A stretch of 64,000 nucleotides of DNA from Anaerococcus provencensis (GCF_000312365.2 NZ_HG003686.1:637339-701338); one strand, 5' to 3'. Shown: positions 45,663 to 56,416, counted from the first letter of the stretch. Notes: generated from the sequence alone by a model not told the origin. A program made the numbers and translations.

Positions 45663-46859
45663 ATGAACAAAAAGACTGTAAAAGATTTAGATGTTAAAGG
45701 AAAAAAAGTACTAGTTAGAGTTGATTTTAACGTTCCTCTTTCAAAAGAAAACAAGGGCGAAATTGCTGATGATACAAGAATTAAGGCGGCTCTTCCTACT
45801 ATTGACTACCTATTAGAAAATGATGCTAAGGTTATCTTGATGAGCCACTTAGGTAGACCAAAGGGAGAAGCAAATCCTGAATTTGACTTAAAGCCAGTTG
45901 CTGAATGGTTAGAAAACCACTACGGTGACAAATTCCACTTTTTACCAAGTCCTGAAGTAGTAGATGATAAGGTTATAGAAGAAGTAGAAAATCTTAAAGA
46001 AGGTGAACTTGCTCTACTAGAAAATACCAGATATGTAGGTGGAGAAACAAAGAATGATGAAGAGTTCTCAAAGAAATTAGCTTCTCTTGCTGATCTTTAT
46101 GTAAATGATGCCTTTGGTACTAGCCATAGAGCACACTCATCAAATGTAGGAGTTGCAAGCATTCTACCTTCAGCAGTAGGATTCTTGATTGAAAAAGAAA
46201 TTGATGTTATGGGCAAGGCTTTGGAGGATCCAGAAAAACCATTTGTATCAATCCTTGGTGGTGCAAAGGTATCTGATAAGATTGGTGTAATTGAAAACTT
46301 ACTAACAAAAGTTGACACTATCCTTATCGGTGGCGGCATGGCTTACACCTTTCTAAAAGCACAAGGCAAGGAAATCGGCAAGTCCCTTCTAGAAGAAGAC
46401 AAGATGGATCTTTCCCTTGAATTACTAGAAAGAGCTAAGGAAAATGGAGTAGAAATCCTACTTCCAGTTGACGTAGTAATTGCAGATGAAATCGCTCCTG
46501 GAGTAGAAACTCAAATAGTTGATATAGATAGCATTCCAGCTGACAAAGAAGCTCTAGATATCGGACCAAAGACAGCAGAATTATTTGCTGAAAAAATCAA
46601 AGCAGCAAAAACAGTTGTTTGGAATGGACCAATGGGAGTATTTGAAATCAAAGAATTCTCAAATGGTACCAATGAAGTTGCAAAGGCACTAGCTGAAGCT
46701 GATGCTACAACAATAGTAGGTGGTGGAGACTCTGCTCTTGCTATTGAAATGGCAGGCCTAAAGGATAAAATTACCCACGTTTCTACAGGTGGTGGAGCAA
46801 GCTTAGAATTCCTAGAAGGAAAAGACCTACCAGGTATTTCTGCAATAGAAGATAAATAA
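45663..46859 (+). CDS. pgk: Phosphoglycerate kinase
   Basis: Makes ATP from 1,3-bisphosphoglycerate. 398 residues: [13 protein letters not shown] near 16-28, [10 protein letters not shown] near 60-69, the nucleotide-side [17 protein letters not shown] near 199-215, and [10 protein letters not shown] plus [16 protein letters not shown] at the C-terminus. GAGGTG ribosome site. Confidence 0.98.
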   Translation: MNKKTVKDLDVKGKKVLVRVDFNVPLSKENKGEIADDTRIKAALPTIDYLLENDAKVILMSHLGRPKGEANPEFDLKPVAEWLENHYGDKFHFLPSPEVVDDKVIEEVENLKEGELALLENTRYVGGETKNDEEFSKKLASLADLYVNDAFGTSHRAHSSNVGVASILPSAVGFLIEKEIDVMGKALEDPEKPFVSILGGAKVSDKIGVIENLLTKVDTILIGGGMAYTFLKAQGKEIGKSLLEEDKMDLSLELLERAKENGVEILLPVDVVIADEIAPGVETQIVDIDSIPADKEALDIGPKTAELFAEKIKAAKTVVWNGPMGVFEIKEFSNGTNEVAKALAEADATTIVGGGDSALAIEMAGLKDKITHVSTGGGASLEFLEGKDLPGISAIEDK

Positions 46860-46868
46860 GGAGATATA

Positions 46869-47621
46869 ATGCGTAAACCAGTAATCGTTGGAAATTGGAA
46901 GATGAACAAAACTGTTACAGAAGCTAAAGAACTACTAGAGGCTATTAAAAGCACAGAACTTGATAGCGAAGTAGAAGCAGGAGTTTGTGTACCAGCAATA
47001 GATTTATGTGCAGCATCCAAAGTATTAGAAGGAGCTGACATTAAATTCGGTGGCCAAAATATGTACTTTGAAGAGTCAGGAGCATTTACAGGAGAGATTT
47101 CTCCACTAATGCTAAATGATATTAAGGCTGACTATGTAATATTGGGTCACTCTGAACGTCGTGACATCTTTGGTGAATGCGATGAACTAATCAATAAAAA
47201 AGTTTTATCTGCATTTGAACATGGCCTTACACCAATTCTTTGCTGTGGTGAATCTCTAGAAGAAAGAGAAGCTAACAAGCAAGAAGAAAAGGTAAAATCC
47301 CAAATCGAAGCTGACCTTAAAGATGTAAGCGAAGATGATGTTAAGAAATTAATCATAGCTTATGAACCAATTTGGGCAATAGGAACTGGAAAAACAGCTT
47401 CAGCTGAAGATGCAGAAGCAATGTGTGCTTACATTAGAAACTTAGTTGCTGATTTATATTCTAAAGAAGCAGCAGAAGCAGTACGTATCCAATACGGTGG
47501 ATCTGTAAAACCAGCAAATGTTAAGGAACTAATGGCAAAAGAAAATATTGACGGTGCTCTAGTAGGTGGAGCAAGCCTTAAAGCAGAAGACTTTGCTGCT
47601 CTAGTAAATCATAGAAAATAA
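46869..47621 (+). CDS. tpiA: Triosephosphate isomerase
   Basis: Interconverts dihydroxyacetone phosphate and glyceraldehyde 3-phosphate. 250 residues: NWKMNKT at 8-14 (Lys11 region), catalytic His in ILGHSERR near 94-101, catalytic Glu in AYEPIWAIGTGKTAS near 167-181, and QYGGSVKPAN near 208. Nine bases after pgk with AAGGAGAT. Confidence 0.98.
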   Translation: MRKPVIVGNWKMNKTVTEAKELLEAIKSTELDSEVEAGVCVPAIDLCAASKVLEGADIKFGGQNMYFEESGAFTGEISPLMLNDIKADYVILGHSERRDIFGECDELINKKVLSAFEHGLTPILCCGESLEEREANKQEEKVKSQIEADLKDVSEDDVKKLIIAYEPIWAIGTGKTASAEDAEAMCAYIRNLVADLYSKEAAEAVRIQYGGSVKPANVKELMAKENIDGALVGGASLKAEDFAALVNHRK

Positions 47622-47642
47622 TTAATAAAAGGAGATATATAA

Positions 47643-48950
<1,308 letters not shown>

Positions 48951-48960
48951 TAAAAATCAG

Positions 48961-48985
48961 AAAAGCGGGGGTGACCCCGTTTTTT
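48961..48985 (+). terminator. Intrinsic terminator of the glycolytic operon
   Basis: CGGGG (48966-48970), loop GTGA, CCCCG (48975-48979) and T6, preceded by AAAA that can extend the stem. Confidence 0.9.
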
Positions 48986-49036
48986 CTTTATAATAAAATA
49001 TTTCGGGTATTATATTAATAACTTAGTCTATATAAA

Positions 49037-49065
49037 TTGCGTAAGATGCCTAATAGTGGTATACT
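49037..49065 (+). promoter_or_regulatory. Promoter of secG
   Basis: TTGCGT (49037-49042), 17 bases, TATACT (49060-49065) with an upstream TG (extended -10). The start codon is 29 bases downstream behind GGAGGTG. Confidence 0.75.
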
Positions 49066-49093
49066 ATGAAAAGATGAAATCGGAGGTGTCTTA

Positions 49094-49321
49094 ATGGAAA
49101 ACTTTTTAGCAGTTGTTTTGATGATTGCATCGCTAATAGTTATAGTAGCTGTAACAATGCAAGATCCAAAAACTGATGGTTTGGGAACACTAGCTGGCCA
49201 AGAAACTAACGTTTTTGGTAGAAGTGCTCACAAAACAAAAAACGAAATGTTAGATAAAGTAGTTGTTGCTGGTGGAGTTTTACTTTTCCTAGCAAGTATA
49301 ATATTTCTAATAGTAATGTAG
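49094..49321 (+). CDS. secG: Preprotein translocase subunit SecG
   Basis: 75-residue inner-membrane component of SecYEG. Two hydrophobic helices (about 3-22 and 53-74) flank a polar loop containing MQDPKTDGLGTLAG and NVFGRSAHKTKNE, the usual SecG layout. secG-rnr-smpB is a conserved clostridial order. Confidence 0.93.
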   Translation: MENFLAVVLMIASLIVIVAVTMQDPKTDGLGTLAGQETNVFGRSAHKTKNEMLDKVVVAGGVLLFLASIIFLIVM

Positions 49322-49322
49322 G

Positions 49323-49358
49323 GGCTAAGGATAGGAAAGCTATCTAGCCTCTTTTTTT
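49323..49358 (+). terminator. Intrinsic terminator/attenuator between secG and rnr
   Basis: GGCTA (49323-49327) pairs with TAGCC (49345-49349); inner GATAG/CTATC; then CTCT7. It starts right after the secG stop. Confidence 0.75.
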
Positions 49359-49385
49359 ATAGTTATAAAAAGAAACGAGTTAATA

Positions 49386-51512
49386 ATGAATTTAAGAGAC
49401 CTTATTTTAAACATAGTTTATGATGAAGATTACAATCCAATTACAACAAAAGAATTGGCTTCCTATTTGAAAGCTGATAAGTACACCAAAGGCGTGATTT
49501 ATGATGAAGTTAAAAAACTTGAAAAAGATAATAAAATTCATATCAGCCACAAAAAGAGAATCATGCCTATAAGTGATGAAGAACTATCATTAATAGGAAC
49601 AATTTCCCTTGCCCAAGGAGGCTATGGATTTTTCATATCAGAAAATAAAGATATGAATGATGTGTTTATATCAAAAGACAATTTAGGAGATGCCTTTGAT
49701 GGTGATAAAGTCAAAATCGAGATAACAAAAGAAGCATCGAAGGGTAAAAATGCCGAAGGACGAGTTCTTGAAATTATAGAACGAGGCAAAACTAAGATTG
49801 TGGGTACATTTCAGGAATCCAAGGGATTTGGCTTTGTAGTAGCTGATAATAAGGCTATAGGCAAAGATATCTATATAGAAAAGAAATATACTAAAAAGGC
49901 CAAGAACAAAGATAAGGTTATAGCTGAAATTATAAATTTCCCCAAAAAAGGTAATCCTGAGGGAAGAATTGTCGATATTATAGGCCACAAAAATGACAAA
50001 AATGTCGATATTTATTCCATAGTTGCCCAACATGGAATCCCATATCAATTTTCCAAAGATACAAAGAAGGAAGTTTTATACTTAGATACAGAAGTTAAGG
50101 AAGAAGATACTAGAGCTGGAGAAGACTTTAGAGACCTTTTTACAGTTACCATAGATGGTAGAGATTCTAAAGACTTTGATGATGCGATTTCCATTGACAA
50201 AAATGGAGAAAATTACGACCTATATGTTCATATAGCTGATGTAGCTCATTATGTGAAAGGGGGAAGCGCTATAGATAAAGATGCCTATGATAGGGGTAAC
50301 TCTACTTACCTATATAATGTTGTAATACCAATGCTTCCAGTTGAACTATCAAATGGTATATGTTCACTAAATCCAAATGTAGATAGGCTTAGCATAAGTC
50401 TTAAGATGACTATAGATCGTAAGGGAAATGTAATTGCAAATGACTTTTACGAGTCTGTAATAAATTCTGATTACAGGCTAGTTTATGATGACGTCAATGC
50501 ATTTTTGGATGATGGAGATGATGGAGTTTACAATGATGATTACCTAAAGGAGAAACTATCACTATTTGATGAACTTCACAAAATTTTAAGGCAAAAAAGA
50601 GAAGATAGGGGAGCAATAGACTTTAACTTTAGGGAAAGTCAAATTGATACAACAGATGATGGTAAAGTTTTAAATATCTCTGTCCATGAGCGTGGCACTG
50701 GCAATAAAATGATAGAAGAATTCATGCTAGTTGCCAATGAAACAGTTGCCACTCTATTTGGCTATATGGATTTTCCATTTATCTATAGGGTTCACGAAAA
50801 GCCATCCCAGGAAAAACTGGACAATTTCAAACGTGCATTAAACACTATGGGCTACAATATTAGGGGAAGCGAACTTCACCCTAAAGATTTTCAAAAAATA
50901 CTAGAAGATGTTAAGGGTGAAGATGAGGAGAGCATTATAAATCTTTTGATGCTAAGGACCATGCAAAAGGCCAAATACAGCAAGAAAAGAGATATACACT
51001 TTGGTCTTTCTACTGAGTTTTATACACACTTCACAAGCCCAATCCGTAGATATCCAGATTTGATTGTCCATAGACTTTTAAAAACTTATATCAAAAATAA
51101 ATTAAACAAATTTAACCAAGCAAGCTTAGAAAATAGCCTAGATAATTCTAGTGAGCATCTATCTATGACTGAACGCAGAAGCGAAGACGCCGAGAGAGAG
51201 GTGGAAGATTTGATGAAATGTAAGTATATGAGAAGATTTATAGGCGATGAGTTTGAGGGAAATATAAGTTCTATCACAGATTTTGGAATCTTTGTAGAGC
51301 TTGATAATACGGTTGAGGGCTTGTTTATGTATAAGTTCTCAGATGACCACTTTGAATATATTGAAGATAGCCTAAAAGCATTTAATACAGCAAACAAGAA
51401 ATTCTATTCCATAGGGGATAGGGTTAAGATAGAAGTAAGAGATGTTGATATTTACCAAAAAAATATCGACTTTGATTTATTGGAGGAAGATGAAACAGTT
51501 AGCGAACAATAA
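49386..51512 (+). CDS. rnr: Ribonuclease R
   Basis: 3'-5' exoribonuclease that degrades structured RNA and works with tmRNA. 708 residues: N-terminal winged helix (1-70), two cold-shock domains (about 75-220), RNB catalytic domain with TIDGRDSKDFDDAISI near 254-269 (Asp cluster) and HFTSPIRRYPDLIVHR near 541-556, and a C-terminal S1 domain (from about 620). The TTAATAATG start region has a weak ribosome site (AAGAAACGAG). Overlaps the smpB start by 23 bases. Confidence 0.96.
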   Translation: MNLRDLILNIVYDEDYNPITTKELASYLKADKYTKGVIYDEVKKLEKDNKIHISHKKRIMPISDEELSLIGTISLAQGGYGFFISENKDMNDVFISKDNLGDAFDGDKVKIEITKEASKGKNAEGRVLEIIERGKTKIVGTFQESKGFGFVVADNKAIGKDIYIEKKYTKKAKNKDKVIAEIINFPKKGNPEGRIVDIIGHKNDKNVDIYSIVAQHGIPYQFSKDTKKEVLYLDTEVKEEDTRAGEDFRDLFTVTIDGRDSKDFDDAISIDKNGENYDLYVHIADVAHYVKGGSAIDKDAYDRGNSTYLYNVVIPMLPVELSNGICSLNPNVDRLSISLKMTIDRKGNVIANDFYESVINSDYRLVYDDVNAFLDDGDDGVYNDDYLKEKLSLFDELHKILRQKREDRGAIDFNFRESQIDTTDDGKVLNISVHERGTGNKMIEEFMLVANETVATLFGYMDFPFIYRVHEKPSQEKLDNFKRALNTMGYNIRGSELHPKDFQKILEDVKGEDEESIINLLMLRTMQKAKYSKKRDIHFGLSTEFYTHFTSPIRRYPDLIVHRLLKTYIKNKLNKFNQASLENSLDNSSEHLSMTERRSEDAEREVEDLMKCKYMRRFIGDEFEGNISSITDFGIFVELDNTVEGLFMYKFSDDHFEYIEDSLKAFNTANKKFYSIGDRVKIEVRDVDIYQKNIDFDLLEEDETVSEQ

Positions 51513-51932
51513 AAAGGCCTTTCACGATTATTTTATAGAAAAAAATATGAAGCAGGCATTGAACTTAAGGGTGATGAAGTAAAAAGCATCAAGCAGGGCA
51601 AGGTTAGTATAAAGGAAAGCTTTATTGGCGATAAAAATGGTGAGATTTATATCTACGGCATGCATGTAACTCCGTTCACTGAAGCTTATGATAAAAAAAT
51701 CGATCCAACTAGGACTAGAAAACTTTTGCTTCACAGAAAAGAAATAAGCACCCTGATTGGAAAGAAAAGTCAAGCTGGTTTTACCATAGTTCCACTTTCA
51801 ATCTATGAGAAAAATGGCCTGGTAAAAATAGAAATCGCCCTAGCCAAGGGTAAAAAATTATATGACAAGCGTGAAAGTTTAAAGAAAAAAGATGATAAAA
51901 GAAGAATTGAAAGGGCTTTGAAAAACTATTAA
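51490..51932 (+). pseudogene. smpB: SsrA-binding protein SmpB, reading frame broken by a -1 shift in an A7 run
   Basis: SmpB delivers tmRNA to stalled ribosomes. ATG 51490, behind TTGGAGGAAG, opens MKQLANNKKAFHDYFIEK, a perfect SmpB start, but the frame ends at TAA 51580. The remainder (YEAGIELKGDEVKSIKQ to KRRIERALKNY at the C-terminus) continues in the -1 frame from about 51540. The switch point is the run of seven A at 51539-51545; one more A would restore a normal protein of about 148 residues. It may be a sequencing error, a real mutation, or frameshifting/transcript slippage on A AAA AAT. The rest of the gene shows no decay. Confidence 0.85.
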
Positions 51933-51988
51933 ATAGTATGGCTGAAATATAACTAATTATTAATGAAAATTTCTAATATCTATAATGC

Positions 51989-52030
51989 TTTTGCACACTA
52001 ATAGTTGACAAAATTAATGACTGTGCAAAA
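51989..52030. promoter_or_regulatory. Inverted repeat bracketing a TTGACA upstream of modA
   Basis: TTTTGCACA (51989-51997) and TGTGCAAAA (52022-52030) form a perfect 9-bp inverted repeat 24 bases apart, with TTGACA at 52005-52010 between them. The right arm would overlap or adjoin the -10. Likely a control site of the mod-moa operon. Confidence 0.5.
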
Positions 52031-52049
52031 ATATTAACAGGAGGATGTT

Positions 52050-52880
52050 ATGAAAAAAAATATTTTAGCATTAGCAATATGCTTTTGTGGAGTTTTATTA
52101 TTTGCATCTTGTGCAAATTCCAATGAAAGTGAAGAAAAAGAAGTTAAAGAACAGACTAAAGTTGAGCAAAGTGAAAGTGATTTGATAGTTTTTGCTGCGG
52201 CATCAATGACAGAATCTCTAAACGAACTTAAGGATGTATTTGAAGAAGAAAATCCAGATATTAAGCTTTCCTTTAATTTTGATTCATCAGGAACTTTAAA
52301 GACTCAGATAGAAGAAGGTGCAGATTGTGATGTATTTATTTCAGCTGCCAAGAAACAAATGGATGAACTTGAAGGCCTTGATGAGGGAAAAGAATCACTA
52401 ATTGATAGCGGATCGAGGTTTGATCTTTTAGAAAATGAAGTGATCCTTGCAGTTAAGGAAGACTCAGATAAAGATATTTCATCTTTTGAAGACTTGAACA
52501 CCGAAAAAGTAACAAGCATTGCCCTTGGAAACTCTGATGTACCTGTTGGCCAATATTCTGAAGAATTGCTAAATAACCTAGGTATATGGGAAGCTATACA
52601 AGACAAGGTAACTTTTGGATCAAATGTAAAAGAAGTCACTACATGGGTAAGCGAAGGCGCTGTTGATTGTGGAATAATTTATTCTACTGATGCAAACACA
52701 GCAGGGCTAAAGATAGTAGATAGAGCTGATTCTTCGAAATTTGAAAATAAGATTATATATCCAGCTGCCCTTACAATAAATAGCAAGAATAAAGAAGCTG
52801 GAGAAAAATTCCTGGAATCTTTAAAAAGTGATAAGGCTCAAGAAGTTTTTGAGAAATATGGATTTAAGAAAGCAATGTAG
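52050..52880 (+). CDS. modA: Molybdate ABC transporter, substrate-binding lipoprotein
   Basis: 276 residues. N-terminal lipoprotein signal with hydrophobic core ILALAICFCGVLLF and lipobox FASC, giving a lipid-modified Cys near 21. After a charged linker, DLIVFAAASMTESLNEL (from about 45) is the ModA opening that contacts the oxyanion, followed by FNFDSSGTLKTQIEEGADCDV and GNSDVPVGQYSEELL. ModA-type length. First gene of a tight modABC-moaAC-MOSC-moeA-mogA operon. Tungstate cannot be excluded. Confidence 0.93.
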   Translation: MKKNILALAICFCGVLLFASCANSNESEEKEVKEQTKVEQSESDLIVFAAASMTESLNELKDVFEEENPDIKLSFNFDSSGTLKTQIEEGADCDVFISAAKKQMDELEGLDEGKESLIDSGSRFDLLENEVILAVKEDSDKDISSFEDLNTEKVTSIALGNSDVPVGQYSEELLNNLGIWEAIQDKVTFGSNVKEVTTWVSEGAVDCGIIYSTDANTAGLKIVDRADSSKFENKIIYPAALTINSKNKEAGEKFLESLKSDKAQEVFEKYGFKKAM

Positions 52881-52887
52881 GTAGGAT

Positions 52888-53538
52888 GTGGATTTATTTC
52901 CCTTATACAATTCGATAAGAATTGCAATAATTTCGACAATTTTAACATTTTTTATAGGGGTTTTCTTGGCTTATCAGATTAAGAAACTACCAAATGAAGC
53001 AAAAGGGGTCTTGGACGTTATACTTACCTTGTCCCTTGTTTTGCCTCCAACGGTTATAGGATTTTTTCTACTAAAAGTTCTGGGACCAAATAGCTTTATT
53101 GGCCAAACATTTGCAAGCATCCCTTTAGTCATGAGATGGTATTCGGCTATATTTGCATGTGTTATTGTATCTTTTCCGCTAATGTATAGGACTAGCCGTG
53201 CAGCTTTTGAAAACTTTGATGAAAATATTATCTTTGCTGGGAAAACTCTCGGAAAGTCAAATACATGGATTTTTTGGAGGCTAATTATTCCAAATTCAAA
53301 AAACGAAATTTTATCAGGACTAATTTTAGCTTTTTCCAGATCCTTGGGCGAATATGGAGCAACAAGCATGATAGCAGGCTACATACCCAACAAAACAGCA
53401 ACTATTTCTACGACGATTTACCAATTTTGGAGAATAGGCAATGATAGCTTGGCTTATAGATGGGCTATTATTAATATCATAATTTCATTTATTGTTCTAT
53501 TTGCACTTAATATGTTTGAAAAGAATAGGGTCAAATGA
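52888..53538 (+). CDS. modB: Molybdate ABC transporter permease
   Basis: 216 residues with about five membrane helices. VLPPTVIGFFLL is typical of ModB, and the EAA loop AGKTLGKSNTWIFWRLIIP near 111-129 contacts ModC. FSRSLGEYGATSMIAG follows. Start is GTG at 52888; the AGGA at 52883 is very close, so initiation may rely on coupling. Stop overlaps modC (ATGATG). Confidence 0.93.
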   Translation: MDLFPLYNSIRIAIISTILTFFIGVFLAYQIKKLPNEAKGVLDVILTLSLVLPPTVIGFFLLKVLGPNSFIGQTFASIPLVMRWYSAIFACVIVSFPLMYRTSRAAFENFDENIIFAGKTLGKSNTWIFWRLIIPNSKNEILSGLILAFSRSLGEYGATSMIAGYIPNKTATISTTIYQFWRIGNDSLAYRWAIINIIISFIVLFALNMFEKNRVK

Positions 53539-54569
53539 TGTTAATCTGTAAGATAAAAAAAGAATTTAAAAATTTTAGTTTAGATGTGGATTTTTCAATG
53601 GATGAAAATCATCTTGGATTCTTGGGTCCTTCTGGTTCTGGTAAATCAGTGACACTAAAGTGTATTGCAGGTCTTATAACTCCGGATTCGGGACAAATTA
53701 TATTGGATGACAAAATTCTTTTTGATTCAAGTAAAAATATAAATATAAGGTCTCAGGATAGGAAAATTGGGTATCTTTTCCAGGATTATGCCTTATTTCC
53801 AAATTTTACGGTGGAAGAAAATATTAAACTTGCTATGAGGACGGACAAAGACAAAGATATATCAAATTATTTAAGAGAAATGCATATCTATCATATAAAA
53901 AATAAGTATCCAAACGAAATATCTGGTGGAGAAAAACAAAGGACAGCCCTTTGTAGGATTCTTCTCAACAAACCAGATATTTTGTTATTAGATGAGCCTT
54001 TTTCAGCTCTGGATGCCTATATAAAACATTCTGTAGAAGAAGAGGTAATGAGAATTATTGACAAAAGTAAATTAAGGACAATCCTAGTTAGCCACGACAA
54101 GGATGAAGTTTACAGGATGTGCGATAGTATTATTAGCATAGCTAATGGCAAAACTTATATTAAAAAAGAAAAGAATGACTTTTTTAAGAATCCAAAAACT
54201 CTTACCGAAGCTAAACTAATTGGTATAAGAAATTTCTCTAGTATTGAGCTTACGACTAATGGCAATCTTCATGCTACAAATTGGGGCATAGACTTCAATA
54301 AAAGAGGAGATTTTGATAAGAAAATTCTAGCTATTTCAGAAAATGCTTTTACTATTTCAAATTACCCTACAGATAGTAATTCATTTATTTTGGATAAGTA
54401 TAGTATTTTAGAAAATATCGATTCTTTGACTATTGTTTTTAATAAAGATAGAGAAAAGTTTACTGATTTAAGAATTAAACTAGCAAAAGATGATTATTAT
54501 AAATTAGATAAGAATAAAATCTATGCAAATATTGATCAAAAAGATTTAATATTTGTAGAAGATAGGTGA
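53535..54569 (+). CDS. modC: Molybdate ABC transporter ATP-binding protein
   Basis: 344 residues. Walker A GPSGSGKSVT near 34-43, Q-loop FQDYALFPNFTVEEN, ABC signature ISGGEKQRTAL near 131-141, Walker B ILLLDEPFSALD near 151-162, and the switch His in VSHDKDEV. The C-terminal 110 residues, where ModC normally has a molybdate-binding TOBE domain, are present but divergent. Two ATGs in tandem; either may be used. Confidence 0.92.
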   Translation: MMLICKIKKEFKNFSLDVDFSMDENHLGFLGPSGSGKSVTLKCIAGLITPDSGQIILDDKILFDSSKNINIRSQDRKIGYLFQDYALFPNFTVEENIKLAMRTDKDKDISNYLREMHIYHIKNKYPNEISGGEKQRTALCRILLNKPDILLLDEPFSALDAYIKHSVEEEVMRIIDKSKLRTILVSHDKDEVYRMCDSIISIANGKTYIKKEKNDFFKNPKTLTEAKLIGIRNFSSIELTTNGNLHATNWGIDFNKRGDFDKKILAISENAFTISNYPTDSNSFILDKYSILENIDSLTIVFNKDREKFTDLRIKLAKDDYYKLDKNKIYANIDQKDLIFVEDR

Positions 54570-54573
54570 TATT

Positions 54574-55512
54574 ATGAAAGATCAATTTAACAGAGAAATT
54601 TCATATCTGAGAATATCTGTGACAGATAGGTGCAATTTTCGCTGCAAGTATTGCATGGGTGAAGATGGTATAGATCTTTTATCTCATGAAGATATATTGT
54701 CATTTGAAGAAATCCTAGAAATCGTTGATATAATGACGGACCTTGGCATAAAAAAGGTTAGAATCACAGGTGGAGAGCCTTTTGCAAGACGTGGTGTCAT
54801 GGATTTGATAGAAAAAATAGCTAGAATTGATGCCATAGAAGATATTGGAATTACAACGAATGCTTCTCTTATTTTTGATAAACTGGATAGGCTAAAAGAA
54901 ATAGGGGTAAATAGACTAAATATAAGTCTAGATACTCTAAATTCTGATAAATTTAAAGAAATCACCAGACGTGATGGCTTTGATCAAACCATTAAAGCAA
55001 TCAAAAAAGCTATAGATCTAGGATTTAAGATAAAAATTAATACAGTCTTGATAAAGGGATTTAATGATGATGAGATAGATGATTTTATAAATTTGACTAA
55101 AAATAATGATATTGAAGTGAGATTTATAGAACTTATGCCGATAGGCAAGGCTATTAAGTTTGATAGGGTCAACTTTAAAAATAATCTTGATATTTTAGAG
55201 GGATATTCATATGAAGATCTTGGATATTCTGGTGTCGCAAGGATTTATAAAATAGATGGCCATAAGGGTAAAGTTGGACTTATCTCAGCTTTGAGCAGAG
55301 AATTTTGTGCTGATTGCAATAAAATTAGACTTACTTCAGATGGTAAACTCAAGGCCTGCCTGCACTCTGCAGAGGAAATTAAACTCAAAGGCCTATCAAT
55401 TGAGGAAAAAAGAAAGACTATCATAGATTCAATATATAATAAACCAAAGAGCCATAAGCTTAATGAAACTGGTTCAGATTCAAAGAGATCTATGAATTCT
55501 ATTGGAGGATAA
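54574..55512 (+). CDS. moaA: GTP 3',8-cyclase MoaA
   Basis: Radical-SAM enzyme starting molybdenum cofactor synthesis with MoaC. 312 residues: N-terminal cluster CNFRCKYC near 20-27, TGGEPFARRGV near 65, and the second cluster cysteines in FCADCNKIRLTSDGKLKAC near 246-264. The Gly-Gly end essential for MoaA function is present (SIGG at the C-terminus). AGGTGAT site; moaC starts at the next base after its stop. Confidence 0.95.
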   Translation: MKDQFNREISYLRISVTDRCNFRCKYCMGEDGIDLLSHEDILSFEEILEIVDIMTDLGIKKVRITGGEPFARRGVMDLIEKIARIDAIEDIGITTNASLIFDKLDRLKEIGVNRLNISLDTLNSDKFKEITRRDGFDQTIKAIKKAIDLGFKIKINTVLIKGFNDDEIDDFINLTKNNDIEVRFIELMPIGKAIKFDRVNFKNNLDILEGYSYEDLGYSGVARIYKIDGHKGKVGLISALSREFCADCNKIRLTSDGKLKACLHSAEEIKLKGLSIEEKRKTIIDSIYNKPKSHKLNETGSDSKRSMNSIGG

Positions 55513-56001
55513 ATGGATAAATTTTCACATTTAGATGATAAGGGCAAAGCAAAGATGGTGGATGTCTCAGAAAAGAGATCTACAGATAGGCTTGCTACTG
55601 CCTATGGCAAAGTATTGTTGAATAAAAAGACCTATGACATGGTAAAAAACTCTGAGATTGAAAAGGGAGATGTCTTGACTGTGGCAAAAGTTGCAGGAAT
55701 TATGGCGGCAAAAAATACAGCAAATACTATCCCAATGTGCCATCCTATAAACCTGACATCAATAGATATAGAATTTGATATGGACGATGAAAAGTGTGCC
55801 ATAGAAATACTTGTTACTTGTAAATTAAATGCAAAAACAGGAGTTGAAATGGAAGCTCTCCATGCAGTATCTGTCGCAGCATTAACAATTTATGATATGT
55901 GCAAGGCTGTCCAGAAAGATATTACTATTACAGACATAAGATTACTTAGGAAAACAGGCGGGAAGAGTGGAGCATACACAAATGAGAGTTATTTCAGTTA
56001 A
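55513..56001 (+). CDS. moaC: Cyclic pyranopterin monophosphate synthase MoaC
   Basis: Completes the first pterin intermediate after MoaA. 162 residues: MVDVSEKRSTDR near 15-26, IPMCHPINLTSIDIEF near 74-89, and KTGVEMEALHAVSVAALTIYDM near 108-129 carry the catalytic residues. The end LLRKTGGKSG is conserved. It overlaps the MOSC gene by 20 bases. Confidence 0.96.
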   Translation: MDKFSHLDDKGKAKMVDVSEKRSTDRLATAYGKVLLNKKTYDMVKNSEIEKGDVLTVAKVAGIMAAKNTANTIPMCHPINLTSIDIEFDMDDEKCAIEILVTCKLNAKTGVEMEALHAVSVAALTIYDMCKAVQKDITITDIRLLRKTGGKSGAYTNESYFS

Positions 56002-56416
56002 TATAAGTGAGAAGAAGGGTACTATCAAGACGCCAGTAGAAAGAATAGAGCTAAAGATTAACCATGGCATAGTTGGTGATGCTCACGCTGGAAACTGGCA
56101 TAGGCAGGTTTCTCTTTTGGCAGAAGAGTCTTTAGAAAAAATGCAGGCTAAAATACCTAGCCTAAAGCCAGGAGATTTTGCGGAAAATATTATGACAGAG
56201 GGCATTAATCTCCACCATCTTCCTATAGGAACAATTTTAAAAATAGGAGAATGTGAGTTTGAAGTAACTCAAATTGGCAAAGAATGCCATAAGGGCTGTG
56301 AGATTAGAAATATTACAGGAGAGTGCATAATGCCAACAGAGGGGATTTTTGCCATTGTCAAAAAAGAAGGCTTTATCCATCCTGGAGATGAAATTGAGGT
56401 AGCAAACAATGATTAA
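55982..56416 (+). CDS. MOSC domain protein (molybdenum cofactor-associated)
   Basis: Starting at ATG 55982 (GGAG 10 bases upstream) the product is 144 residues: RVISVNISEKKGTIKTPV, GIVGDAHAGNWHRQVSLL, GDFAENI and IGKECHKGCEIRNITGECI, the stand-alone MOSC layout. The conserved Cys is thought to carry sulfur for the Mo site in relatives. A GTG at 55967 would add five residues inside moaC and is not preferred. Position between moaC and mogA is common in Clostridia. Exact role unknown. Confidence 0.9.
   Translation: MRVISVNISEKKGTIKTPVERIELKINHGIVGDAHAGNWHRQVSLLAEESLEKMQAKIPSLKPGDFAENIMTEGINLHHLPIGTILKIGECEFEVTQIGKECHKGCEIRNITGECIMPTEGIFAIVKKEGFIHPGDEIEVANND

Noticed and set aside
46511-47041. 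176-codon minus-strand open frame across pgk and tpiA
   Set aside because: Serine/isoleucine-rich mirror of strongly biased coding sequence, no ribosome site, no family resemblance.
51528-51773. 81-codon minus-strand open frame over the smpB frameshift
   Set aside because: The plus strand encodes unmistakable SmpB sequence on both sides of the A run.
51933-52049. Search for tmRNA (ssrA) downstream of smpB
   Set aside because: The 117-base gap holds no tRNA-like ends or tag-peptide frame; it is explained by the modA control region.
52974-53369. 131-codon minus-strand open frame inside modB
   Set aside because: Antisense shadow of a conserved permease; composition is not protein-like.
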